From Leptasterias polaris (lineage: Eukaryota > Echinodermata > Asteroidea > Forcipulatida > Asteriidae): a stretch of DNA of 64,000 nucleotides. The notes beneath the pieces are model-generated. The model made no database searches, was not told where the DNA came from, and was given only the letters and a program-made list of their open reading frames with translations. The DNA lies in NCBI GenBank assembly GCA_037783415.1, contig JAZGTN010000028.1, positions 1,135,001-1,199,000 on the forward strand, given 5' to 3'. How positions within the stretch are numbered: the stretch's first letter is position 1; each line of letters opens with the position of its first letter. Shown piece after piece: positions 1 through 10,319 of this stretch. A program made the translations under genes and the position numbers.

Positions 1-1046
1 GTTAATATATGATATTAAATAGGGACGCTTTTCAATTTGGATCTACCAGCCGGACCACTTTTTAAATATTTTGACTAGTCCTGAGGTGTTTTGTTAACTT
101 GCAATTGACCGGTGTACCACTGTTAAGCAATGTAGGTCTTTCATCTCATGGTAACAGCTTCACGCATTTCAAGAAAGTTTGGACAAAATCATGAATTAAG
201 GAAAACAATCCTGACAAATTACAATAGAGTTTGTAACTGACAGAATCTAGTACAGCTACTGGCTAACTCTTATTAGCAGTTACAAGAGTCAGAGTCATTG
301 CTGACCAAAAAAGGTCTGAAACCTTGAGGCAGATATAATGAGGTACATTGAAATGACCGCCTTTTGGTTGAGTTATCAATTCCAATAAGCTTTTGGGATC
401 GGAACAGTATCCTCAGTGAAGTACATGACTTTACACTGAGAGAATTACTGCATGTTTTTATTCATCAGGCAGACATAAACAAACCTCAATCCTAATAAGT
501 GACTTATCTGAATTCAGATTGGCATAAATTTCACACCCCTGGGGTTAAAAAATAGGAAACCTTGTCTGACCCGTTCACAATCCACTTCAATTAGGCCGTA
601 TCCAAATTGGCGGCTAAACCTGCAGCTATGACCGATGCTAAGGGAGTTGGCAAGGATATACTATACTTCAATGCATGATGCATACCTGCCAACATCAAAA
701 ACTCAGAAATAGGAACACCAGTTTTATGAGTTCACAGATCGTGATGCAAGAGGTCATGCAAGTAAAGCGTCTTACATGTAGACATGCAAATTATGTATGT
801 ATTTAAAACAATGTACAAAAGTAATTGCATCCCCTCTTGCAAAATCTCTACTGTCGCAAGCAAATGGCACCCTGTTTTACCAGAACATTTTGATTTTTTT
901 TCTTTATTGCTGTCATTTTCAGAATTTTCAGAATTTTTGCGGCCTGTAATCTCAAAACCCTGGACAGTTCCAATTAAATCTGAATAGTTGGCCTAAATCT
1001 GGCCATAGCCGTAGCCGTAGCCATATCCACCAATTCGGACCTGGCC
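1..1046 (-). other. CCNG 3' UTR and downstream sequence
   Basis: This lies 3' of the cyclin G stop codon, so part of it is probably 3' UTR. Minus-strand AATAAA hexamers are present at 908-903 (about 140 nt past the stop) and 462-457. I cannot tell which is used. Positions ~293-545 are a dispersed repeat that recurs at 38752-38990. No coding region was recognised. Confidence 0.5.
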
Positions 1047-1298
1047 TTAATAACAACCAAAGACTGTGACTGACCTATCAGACTGGTCCATGGAGTCAGG
1101 GTTCATACTCCAATCATGTTCAGGAATCGGTTCTAGTGTGCTTGAGAGATGAGCGCTGAAGCGAAGCTGCCTCGCTGTCCTGGATGAGATGATCCAACTT
1201 AATCTGCTCGTTGGCTTCTTACACTCAGGGGATGAGTAGGATGTCAGGAACTCGGATAAGATGGTCTGACACTCCAGTAGCTCACAGTCTGACATCTG
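1047..1298 (-). CDS. CCNG: CCNG exon 7 (last)
   Basis: Residues 245-327 and stop. There are two possible acceptors 3 nt apart (TCTAAG before 1298, or AAGCAG before 1295), so one Gln is uncertain. It encodes YSSPECKKP and SSRTARQLR, then a divergent 25-residue acidic/Ser tail. Confidence 0.93.
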   Translation of the reverse strand, partial: QMSDCELLECQTILSEFLTSYSSPECKKPTSRLSWIISSRTARQLRFSAHLSSTLEPIPEHDWSMNPDSMDQSDRSVTVFGCY

Positions 1299-4200
1299 CT
1301 TAGAGGTCATGACCAAGAACAAATGAGGGCGCGACTCACATGAGTGACATGACTCAGTGATTGAGGAGGAAGTGTTAATTCAAATAATGACATTAAAGTG
1401 ATCTCTATGCTGCCACTTCCTAGGTTGTGTTGTAAACTGGGCATGATCCCTGGCTAAATGGCAGTATATGGTTGTGTGACTGGCACCCCCCAACAAACAA
1501 ATTGACAAAATAGAGAGACTGCCTACATAGGGCCATAGTTAGCCCAGATGGTAGAGCAAGTGAACCTGGAGATCACAGGTTCAAATTCTGCTTCAGTCAA
1601 TTTTTCTTTGTTCACCCAAATTTTTTTTTATATATTCAGAGATCAATTATTAAACTCTGACAAAATAAAAATTAATCCAGATTCATACCAATATAATGTT
1701 GACATGTTAACAACATTACATTGGTCTGAATTCACACTATTTTCAATTTTTTGCTCAAATAAATACAAATTGATTTGTTGTACACCCTAAGCAATGCTGT
1801 TTGGTTTTGTTTTCTCTGTATAAATGTGTGATGCAAGAACCCTTTGATGAACCCTACTGGGCAAACAGGTTTTGTTTTCTCTGTATAAATGTGTGATGCA
1901 AGAACCCTTTGATGAACCCTACTGGGCAAACATAATGTCGACATAAGTATAAGGGTTAAACCATCATAATATTGGTAGTGTCAAAAATCACAGAAAACTA
2001 ACTTCTGCAGTAAGTATTAATTAAGATCACACCGATATGTAGGCAATTTCAGACAGTCAATAAGGATTCATAATTAATGGGTGATTTTTGAACATTGGGG
2101 GCAGCACACTTACAAGAATAATTACCATTGTTTTGGTAGTTCTGAGCATGCGCACATTTCCAAGAACAATGGATTTACTTGGTTAGTCTGCTGTCATCTA
2201 CTGCCTTAAAAGTATCCCATTGTATTGCTCATAGAAAATGAGACAAACAATTTGACAGTGTATTGCTTGGTTTTTTGGTTTTTTATTTTTTTTATTTATT
2301 AATTCTGGTTGTGAAGCCAAGGACTCTCAGAAAAGCGAACTTAATCACTACACAAGCCAAGAACCCAATGGAGAGAAGACAAGGAAGGAAGTTTCAGTTT
2401 TAGATGTGGGAGGAAAACCCCAGAGAACTATTCCAGGGAAAACCCGAGCAATCAGGTAGGGACTGAAAACCCGATCCACATAGTGCCCCTGGTGGGATTC
2501 GAACCGGGGTCCCAGAGGTGGAAGGTGAGGCAAGATACCACTACACTGGCGTGTCGTGGCCGAGCGGTCTAGGTCACCGGACCTAAGCTCTGGTGTTTTC
2601 AGCAGCAGAGTGTGGGTTCGATACCCGGTCATGACACTTGTGCCCTTGAGCAAGGCACTTAACCATAATTGCTTCGAAAAAGTTGGGAAGGTAGTGCATT
2701 CTGCTCTACCAGACAGGCTCCTAGTGGATGATACCCATGCCTACATCCTTAAGGACTGTGAAGGGGGTAACCCTGTTTCAGCCCCAGGAGTAGGAGGCAA
2801 CGTGCCCCTGGTGTCAATTGATTTGGGTTGATAGCCCAAATCAGTTATGTGTAGCCCTCACCTTGAGTGGCCGTCCGTGGCCTTGTGAGTTAGGCGATAT
2901 CTCATAATAAAAATAATTAAAAAAACAAAACAAAAAACAACAACCTAACTGCTTGTTTGACATTGTATAGCGGTTTGTCAGTCAGTTTCTTACCTTCATA
3001 GCATACTGTAGGCTTGCTAGCACCCTTGACCATGACCCAGCGTAGTTGACATCACAACTGGTGTTGATGAACTCTGGTAGCTCAGAGATTAGCAGTGACA
3101 TCGCTAGTATGGACGGCTACATAAACACAAAATTGTTTGAAAATAATCATTTAGAATTACCTGTTGCAAACTGCTTACCAACCAAAATGACCCAACTATC
3201 GACCCAAATCAACCGTCACCAGGGACACAATGCCACCTACTCCTGGGGCTGAAACAGGGTTACCCCCTTCACAGTCCATAAGGATGTAGGCATGGGTATC
3301 ATCCACTAGGAACCTGGCGGGTAGAGCATAATGCACTAACTTTAAAACTGTTTACGAAGTAATTATGGTTTTAGTGTCTTGCTCAAGGATTCAAACCCAC
3401 ACTCTGCTGCTGACACCACCAGAGCTTGGGTCCGATGAACTAGACTGCTTGACAACGACACGCCACATGGTAAATGCAAGCAGGTGAATGGGGTCAAGCA
3501 TTTCATATTGCACATATTGACCCCTTGCACCAGGTCACACACAGTGACTGTGCCACGCTCACCATTTTGGGAGTAAACAGATAAGCGTTTAAATGCTGCG
3601 TGGCATAAAACTTGCACTGCACAGTATAACACACAGTGACGCTGACTCCCAAAATGTCAGAACCAAGATTTTTGTGATGATGAAGTCTAGTTACATTTGA
3701 TACGAAAAGTCAGGGAGACTAATGAACACGTTATTCTTCTTGCCTCGATCCAACTTGCAGAAATGCAGCTTGGTAAAAATTTGCTCATACAAAAAAAAAA
3801 TAGAAATGGCCATGGCCTGTGTACCCTGTAAGAGACAAATCGCATCTAGGCAACCGTTTCTGAGGTAAAACAATTAGCCAGTGTGCAATGTAAGCACTAC
3901 ACACAGCTCTCAGCAAATAATAGGTCTTCATTTGACCTCAGTGAGGGCACTGTTTGAGCTTGTGACCTCATCTGCAAGGCATCTATAGAACGAATCTACA
4001 TAAATGAAAAAAATGAGTGATTGACACCAACCTTAAACAGTGTTAAAGGGAAGTGACACATACAAGCTTCTAGCTTTCTGGTTATGATGTCTAAATGATC
4101 CGTCTGCTTCCCAGTGTCTACTCCAAGAGTGTCTGAGACGACGCAGTAGGCGTGGAAGAGCTGAAGGAAGGACAGTGTGGTTGGTGCTTCCACGTCCCAG

Positions 4201-7200
4201 CCTAGCTTCTGTAAAATGATGTTTTCCATCCGTGCGATGTCGCTGGTGGTGCAGCCGCACTGGCTAATGCGGACCAGGTCCCCTGGGGACATGACATCCT
4301 GGTTGTGCAGAAATTAACTTTGGTCAGTTTTAACATTAGTTACTTTAATTCTGATTTCTCATGAAGGACGAAGCAATTATGGTTAAGTGTCTTTCCAAGA
4401 TAAGTGCCGTGATCGGGACTCGAACCCACACTCACCAGAGCTTGATGATCCCAGTGCTCTAGACTTCTTGGCCATGACACCATGACACATATGATGAGAT
4501 GATTAGGCAGGCTTGTGATTAGGTATGAACTAAGATTATGTATGAACTAAGGAGGAATTTGACAGAGCCACAGGGGTAAGTGTTTAGCACTATGAGTGGG
4601 ATAATGGGATAAGACTAAAAACTATCATTGCACAAAAAAGACCCCAGTACACTTATCGCTAAGACCCAGTTTCTGGCATCAAATGCACATATGCCCCGTC
4701 TAGATGCTGACCAGGCTTTGAAGTAGAAGTAGAAATAGAAGTACAGAGAGAATCGATCTCATTCAAGCATCCGGGCTTAGCTGTACTTACCTGTGAATGT
4801 TCTCCTATCTTAACGCTGAGGTAGTAACTCGCTACAGTGACACACATTAAGTGATGAGGTCTAGCCTGTGAATATGGCAACAAAATTACATCAATCATGA
4901 ATTCAGGTCAAAATGATGAACTCAGAGAAAAATGAGAAATCAATCATGGCATAACAATAGAAAATGACTAACCACATAGGAAACTGATTGGATAAAGGAA
5001 AAATTTACTACAGCAGGATTTGAACCTACGACCTCCGGATTAACGTGACCCAAGATATTGACTCAACTTTGCAAAAATTTGCAACAAAAAAGAAAGAAAA
5101 TGGGGAGCAGCAAGAATGCACAGTTGTGCCGTGTTTTTCAAATTTCAATGGCACAATAATTATTCTGAAAAAAAGGAAATCGGCTGAAAAGTTGCATGCC
5201 TGATAAATTAGGAAAAACTATGAGTTCAAACAAGACCTTGCCCCAAGTGACGTATTGGGAAAATTCAAAATGAACTTTTCACTTGTGACAATCAAGTCAG
5301 TGTACCAGACAACTCAAAAACAAACTCCCAAATATGGCTTACTGTCACTGGTATTCTTGTTTGTTAAAGCAAATTTGTTTGTGCATAAAGCAAATTTGTT
5401 TGTGCATAAAGCAAATTTGTTTGTGCATAAAGCAATTTTGTTGTGTTAAGCAAATTTCTGTGCTGAACAGCTTTTTGAAAACCTCCTGCGAGAATTTTAA
5501 TGTTACCTTCACAAGAGAAAGAAAGCGATCCAATGTATTAACTGCCAAGAAGAATGTTTCTGGCGATAGTGCGTAGAAACGGTTCCAACTGCGTAGTCTA
5601 TCAACGAGTGAATCATGCATCGCTAGGGTGATACTCTCCTCATCCTGAAAACAAAAACAAACCCCAAACTATTAAAACGATCGCAATAAAGGCAATTCTA
5701 TTTTTTACTAAAGTCAATACAACTTTGTTATTGCAAATTTGTAGTGTTTTTCAATTTTTAGGCATTAAAAAGAGGAAAACAGCAGCTGTTCAGCTGAAAA
5801 AGTTGCATGCTTGTAAAATACCACATCAGCTGATGTGCTGAACTTCCTCAAATTTGTCCTCCATTACAAGAATGATGTCCAGAAGTTTATATTGGGCCAG
5901 TGTTCAACTCACTTGTTTGACGCTTTCGTTTTGCTGTTTACAAGTTATTTTTTCACTATAATGCAAGTTTGTTCCAAACCAGGCTAAAAGCCACTCTTGC
6001 TGGTGCCCTTTACAGAGAAACACCTTGGTGCCCTTTACAGAGAAACACCTTGGTGCCCTTTACAGAGAAACACCTTGGTGCCCTTGCACTTTTCAGAACG
6101 AAGCATCATGCCTGAAAGCTGTTGGAATGGCTCTTTGTTCTACATCTCAGTACCTCAGTTAAATGATTGGACATTATTATTTAATATGTTATATGGTCAG
6201 TTTGTTTGTTTGTTTGTTTGTGTTTAGATCTTCCTGACAAGGGAACTCGGCAAAGCTCCTTCAAGGGGATATACGCCAAGCTTGTTAACAGCCAATCTCT
6301 CTCATACAGTCATTGGTTTAAAGTCTATAAAATGCACAAATCAATAATTTGTGATTCAGTAACTATGCGTAAAACCATCTGTTAAACCTCTCTGGCCTGA
6401 GGTGTATGAGGTAGTGGTACACAAAGCAAAATTAATCACAAGATCTGATTTAAACCAGAAAACGTTTGTATCGTATTCTTCCCAGATGTTCCAACTGGAA
6501 AGAATATGTTGCAAACTTTATGAATGATTGGTTTTGATTTCTGAGTTTCTAGCTCTGTGGTCTGGTCCTTGCTGTATAAACTGCTTCACAAACATTTGGT
6601 ACGTTCGCGTTATCCTTGGAATAAGGTGCATGCTTGTCTAGTTTATAACGCAGGTCTTGAATTTCGTCTGAGAGGGCAAGACCATTTTTATTTTGCAAAG
6701 GCCACTTTCACTGAAATAGTATAGGAAAAACTGTTGAAGGGGTACCAAGGCCAAGACTAGGGGCAACAGAGACCATTGCCTCCATGTAATTCCAAGCCTG
6801 TCAGAGACAAACTTGGTTGCTATCTAGACCAGCATGCACCTCATTCCACCGCCAATGCATCCGCACAGAGTATTTGCTAAGTAGTCTAATGCTCTGTGGT
6901 ACATTGGATATTTCTTGAAATTGAAGCTTGGTATAACCTCAGGAATATGTTGTAGATGTTCAAGATGGGGCTGGTAGAACTCGGCTGCATCCAGGGCCGC
7001 CTGAATCATGCGCCACAGATGACTCTTCCCTGAAGAAACGGACATCTTCAAGGTGAAAATTCTGGAATGTTATCGAAGTTTGCTGGATCAAGAAAGCTGA
7101 GATCAGAATCATACAGGCCTCATTATCACGACATCCAGAGCAGAGAAATTGTAGTATTCTGTGGTGATTTTACGATGGACTTTGTCGGTTGTTCTGCGTG

Positions 7201-8300
7201 ACTTCTATACCTCCATCCTGATGACTTAGCTGAAGTGAATTAGGAAATATTTTTTAAGTTGAGCTTAACGATTTCCAAAATCCCAAAAACTAAATTTCTT
7301 TATTTACTAATTAGGCTACCTACCACCATTGACCACTAACAACAGTAACAGTAACACAAAATAATTAGTTTAGGGGAATGGGACAGAGCATGGAGAGTAC
7401 TTAAATTTCAAATTTGTTCAATTTTTGGTAATGTTTTCAGCAATTACCAAAATAGTAAATAAATTTTGTAACTATTTTTTGTGGCCTTAATCAAGCGTTC
7501 ATTAAATAATTCAAATTATGAGTAAAAATACATTGTAATGTTACTTATAATTCAGTATAAACAATAAATAACTTGGTAAATGACGGGAGGAAAAACTACC
7601 ATGGAGGAGCAAAAACCAAAACCTAAATAATGCAATGGCTATAAATATTATGGAAGCAAAAGTCAAGCCTCATTTGTATTGAATGATAATGAGGCGATAA
7701 ACCATGGAGGAAGGAAAATACATACTATCCATAGGCCTACGGATACGCTAGTGTCTGACTTAGTGTGTTAGTGACTATATCCCGAGTCTGACTCTGAGTG
7801 TGGTTTATTATTATTCATTTTAAACGACATCAGAACGACAGTGTTATGTTATACGGGGAAAAAAACAGTAAGCGTCTTAGTTTTTACAGGGGCTAGGCAT
7901 AATTAATCGAGTGGGGCCCTAATACAGTCATTTGAATATAATTATTAGGCTCTTCACATTTTTAATAATTGCATAGATCCGTTAGCAATGATTGGTTACA
8001 ATATAAAAAAGCAGCTTGCATGGATTGGATGCCTGACATAATTAATTCTTCATGATCATTCGTTGATACAGATTTTCCACATCACAAAATTAACAATTGA
8101 AAAGGTATAGGGGCCTACTCCTTCCATAGAGCAAGGATTCCTTGCTTGATGCTCCTTCCTTTACCTAACGTGGAACGATTAAAATGCCTTGTTAATTTTT
8201 ATATTCAAAATTTAAGCTGGGATTGTGAATTAAATTGAATCACCACTTACCATTAAACAATTATTATTTAATAATTTTAAATGTGCAAGACTTACCTCAT
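1047..8300 (-). CDS. CCNG: Cyclin G (CCNG1/CCNG2 orthologue), 7 coding exons, 327 aa
   Basis: Non-classical cyclin of the G/I group. In vertebrates it is linked to p53 responses, PP2A B' subunits and cell-cycle arrest. Seven segments join in one frame: 8300-8296, 7061-6938, 5644-5507, 4865-4791, 4298-4032, 3116-2994, 1298-1047. The cyclin box runs roughly over residues 40-150 and includes SPETFFLAVNTLDRFLSLVK. After it come DLVRISQC, ARMENIILQKLGWDV and, near the C terminus, YSSPECKKP and SSRTARQLR, all hallmarks of cyclins G1/G2. From memory the human proteins are 295 and 344 aa, so 327 is normal. The start was placed in exon 1 because ATG-AG joined to the next acceptor stays in frame and has A at -3. 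Met at 7045 is the fallback. The gene lies head-to-head with CCNI. One invertebrate copy probably stands for both vertebrate G1 and G2. Confidence 0.94.
1533..1635 (+). repeat. tRNA-derived SINE copy (family C)
   Basis: An A-box-like stretch (CAGATGGTAGAGC) and a B-box (GGTTCAAATTC) are followed by the tail GTCAATTTTTCTTTGTTCA. The same head and tail recur on the minus strand at 41737-41850. Confidence 0.65.
1803..1932. repeat. 65-bp unit, two tandem copies
   Basis: The segment beginning GGTTTTGTTTTCTCTGTATA at 1803 repeats almost exactly from 1868. It lies in CCNG intron 6. Confidence 0.9.
2265..2550 (-). repeat. tRNA-derived SINE, minus strand, A-rich tail
   Basis: On the minus strand the head reads AGTGGTATCTTGCCTC and GGTTCGAATCCCACC (A and B boxes). 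A unique body with GGGTTTTCC motifs follows, then an A-rich tail near 2270-2295. It abuts the next SINE back-to-back. Confidence 0.7.
2551..2942 (+). repeat. tRNA-Leu-derived SINE, near full length
   Basis: Positions 2551-2637 fold as a type II tRNA. The acceptor stem is GTGTCGT/ATGACAC, the anticodon stem is CCGGA/TCTGG around a loop with TAA at the anticodon position, there is a long variable arm, and the B box is GGGTTCGATACCC. The body includes GAGCAAGGCACTTAACC. The tail is A-rich. Other copies lie at 3195-3465, 4372-4490 and 44574-44885. Confidence 0.8.
2994..3116 (-). CDS. CCNG: CCNG exon 6
   Basis: 123 nt, residues 204-244 (PSILAMSLLISELPEF...), between TTATGTAG and GTAAGA. It matches the cyclin G region that reads KPSVLAL in vertebrates. 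It is hard to spot because it is short and surrounded by SINEs. Confidence 0.9.
3195..3465 (-). repeat. tRNA-Leu-derived SINE copy
   Basis: Inverted, diverged copy of the 2551-2942 SINE, with the B-box region at ~3391-3410 and the head ending near 3465. It lies in CCNG intron 5, next to exon 6. Confidence 0.8.
3876..3983 (+). repeat. Fragment of a dispersed element (CRE-type MITE family)
   Basis: The string TTTGACCTCAGTGAGG, then CTGTTTGAGCTTGTGAC and TGCAAGG, matches 43270-43346 closely. The 5' part is not clear here. Confidence 0.55.
4032..4298 (-). CDS. CCNG: CCNG exon 5
   Basis: 267 nt, residues 115-203. It begins DVMSPGDLVRISQCGCTTSD and ends at LTLFK with a GTTGGT donor. It contains the second half of the cyclin box. 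Confidence 0.95.
4372..4490 (-). repeat. Truncated tRNA-Leu-derived SINE
   Basis: On the minus strand the tRNA-like head (GTCATGGCCAAGAAGTCTAG, B box GGGTTCGAGTCCC) is followed by ACTTAACCATAATTGCTTCG, as in the 2551 copy. The body beyond this is lost. Confidence 0.75.
4791..4865 (-). CDS. CCNG: CCNG exon 4
   Basis: 75 nt, residues 90-114 (ARPHHLMCVTVASYYLSVKI...), between TTCACAG and GTAAGT. It has the same length and both the same boundaries as CCNI exon 4. Confidence 0.95.
4995..5050 (-). repeat. tRNA-like SINE remnant
   Basis: The minus-strand B box (GTAGGTTCAAATCC) and CACGTTAATCCGGAGGTC resemble the head of the 41737-41850 SINE. It is only a fragment. Confidence 0.5.
5366..5450. repeat. 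21-bp minisatellite, about 4 copies
   Basis: The unit GCAAATTTGTTTGTGCATAAA is repeated, the last copy degenerate. It lies in CCNG intron 3, close to the exon 3 donor. The unit is a multiple of 3, so short open frames cross it by chance. Confidence 0.9.
5507..5644 (-). CDS. CCNG: CCNG exon 3
   Basis: 138 nt, residues 44-89, between a TTTTCAG acceptor and a GTAACA donor. It carries the start of the cyclin box (SPETFFLAVNTLDRFLSLVK). Confidence 0.95.
6000..6086. repeat. 25-bp minisatellite, 3.5 copies
   Basis: The unit TGGTGCCCTTTACAGAGAAACACCT is repeated in CCNG intron 2. A short (TTTG)n tract follows at ~6200-6228. Confidence 0.9.
6938..7061 (-). CDS. CCNG: CCNG exon 2
   Basis: The acceptor TTCCAG sits just upstream of 7061. 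The exon encodes residues 2-43, including HLWRMIQAALDAAEFYQPHL, which aligns with the N-terminal helix of cyclins G1/G2. The donor after CCTGAG is GTTATA, which is weak. It is chosen because it is phase 0 and joins IPE to DEESITLAM as in cyclin G2. Confidence 0.8.
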
Positions 8301-8470
8301 TGTCGCAAAAGCCCAGGCAGGCTAGGGGACGCCTCCGGTCGTCAGCTGAGAGACAACAACAACCTTTTGTCCAATTTGACGGTTTCAATTTTGGCGCGCT
8401 CAGCTGTCAGCTTTCAAGCTTCGCCAATCACAAATTTTAACTTTTCCCAAAACAGTTTTGTTCGGTAGAA
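8296..8470 (-). CDS. CCNG: CCNG exon 1 (5' UTR plus first 5 coding nt)
   Basis: The predicted start ATG is at 8300-8298, followed by AG and a strong GTAAGT donor at 8295. Only five coding bases lie here. The 5' limit (~8470) is a guess. The joined N terminus reads MRIFTLKMSVSSGKSHLWR. Confidence 0.6.
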
Positions 8471-8990
8471 TTCAAGATTTTTTGCTTTGCAAGTGAAGCA
8501 GAGTAACCACAAAGTATCATAAAATTTGTGTTAACTACTGAAAGAGCATAAATTCTGGAAAAGGGGAAAATAGTTACGGGGGGGGGGAGGCAGTTCTAAA
8601 AATAAATCAAATTGGCACTAGTTGTGCGCATGCACCGTGTGCTACGTGACCCTTGAGGCCAGGACCGTTTCACCTTCTTCGAAATGCCCACACAAGGAAA
8701 TAGTTCTGCATCTCAAAAAGAAAATAATAATTATAAAGTAAAATAAATTAAATATGCGTATATATTTAAAATAATGTTTGGTGTATATAGTAAACACAAA
8801 TTTGCATACCCAAATCTTACTTGTAAATGTATTCATAAAAAGCAAACCTAGGTGTTTTTTGCAGATTATAATGCGGATGGTTATTTCAGATCTGTACTGC
8901 GGTGACAACGCGAATTTGTCTGGTAAATAAAATACACAATTAATCAGCTGTGTACAATAAAATAGACCGTCGGAGGAACCCGGACCTTCG
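8301..8990. promoter_or_regulatory. Candidate bidirectional CCNG/CCNI promoter
   Basis: This is the gap between the divergent first exons. Visible sites are an E2F-type TTTTGGCGCGC at 8389-8399, a CCAAT motif at ~8424-8428 (GCCAATCAC), and an NRF1-like GCGCATGCAC at 8626-8635 followed by CTACGTGACC. No TATA box is convincing. A poly-G run is at 8578-8588. The assignment rests on position and motifs only. The E2F and CCAAT sites fall inside my estimated CCNG 5' UTR exon, whose 5' limit is not known. Confidence 0.5.
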
Positions 8991-9133
8991 TTTATTTCTT
9001 TTGAAAATTGGACCAGTTAGTAGCTGAAAATGGACGCCAAAATGTGTTAATTTGGGGACAGGAGTCTTCGCAGACGCTTATGGATATCGCTGATTCGTTC
9101 AGCTTGTACATGTGTGGCTCTTTTGGGCAGAAG
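8990..9133 (+). other. CCNI: CCNI exon 1, predicted non-coding 5' UTR
   Basis: The segment ends GGGCAGAAG before GTACAT (donor at 9134), and the next acceptor (ATTGCAG at 10153) is 1 kb on. Reading back from the cyclin I frame across this junction there is no in-frame ATG before a TAA, so I treat it as UTR. The 5' limit is a guess. Confidence 0.45.
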
Positions 9134-10153
9134 GTACATATTTTCAATGGTTTTTCTTTTGGGTTTTCAGTTGTCTATTTATTTTGACAGGAGCAGACAA
9201 ATATTTAATTTCATCTGTTGTAACTGTAATCGATATTACGGTTGATTGGTAATAAATAGCTGTATATTTTTTAAGGAACACTAACGGCACTTTCCTTGTC
9301 ATCAATTAACGTATTTTGTGTGATAAACCTGTCCTTTTTGTATATTATTTGTTTATTTTGAGTTTGACTTTGGTGTTGGGCGTATCCATTTTTGACTCTC
9401 GGTCTTTATGCCAAGTTGTGCAGCAGACCGTTCACAAAATCACATTGACAAGCCGGTTGCTTTGTTCACATTGCAGGACAGGAGTAGTTTTGGTGACTGT
9501 GAAGTTGTTTGTTGCAACTTTTACTAGGGTGGTCATATTAAAATGTGGCTGTTTTTCGTAGCCTACTTCCCTAAATCACTTTTCTTTCTTTTTTCATCAA
9601 ATTATACAATTTATAAAACATGAACACACAGGTCAAACCATAGAGCAAGGACAGCAAAACAAAGGGCAGCAAAGATCATAATCTAATGTTTGGGCTAGTC
9701 CAGTTAAAATAAAAATATTTTTGTGACTTTTTTTTCAGGCCAGCAGGAATTAAAGTAGTACTTAATTAAAATATGTCTTTAAAAATCATATTTGTAATTG
9801 TAATAACCTTCTCACTTTACCAATTTGTGAATTAATAAATGGACCTAGGCCCTACCCTCAAAAGTCAAGGGGTTGGTACGATATTTTGTTTGAATTATTG
9901 TAGTAACATTAAAAAACAAAAATATTGCATTTCATTTTTTTATCAACCATGTCAACCTCAGCCTATAAACTATATGACAAATAAAATTCATAAACTTATT
10001 TAAGTATATGAACTATTATTCTATCTTTTGCATTTGTAGTGGATTAGAATTGGATTTTCATTTAGGAATGCTATAAACATAATCATAAATGTGTTAAATA
10101 TTTGCCTACTGATGACCCAAGCATTAATTAATTAATGATTTCATTAATTGCAG

Positions 10154-10319
10154 GTGCCTGTGGTTGCTGTGTGTGGTTTGGGACTGGTCTACTCTGGCCA
10201 TGCTATGTTCCTCAGGGAAGAGGCTTCAGGCCAGCATGCTATACGGCATGCTCTCTGAGGCCCTCGCCAAAGAGCAACAAGTATGGAGGCCCCTTCTTCT
10301 CAAACAGTCCATGGAAGAG
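10154..10319 (+). CDS. CCNI: CCNI exon 2 (first coding exon)
   Basis: The acceptor ATTGCAG ends at 10153. Coding starts at ATG 10200 and encodes residues 1-40 ([20 protein letters not shown]...). The donor is GTAAAT. Confidence 0.9.

Noticed and set aside
8235..8468. 77-codon plus-strand frame in the divergent promoter
   Set aside because: It is antisense to CCNG exon 1 and its donor, starts in AT-rich DNA and resembles nothing known.
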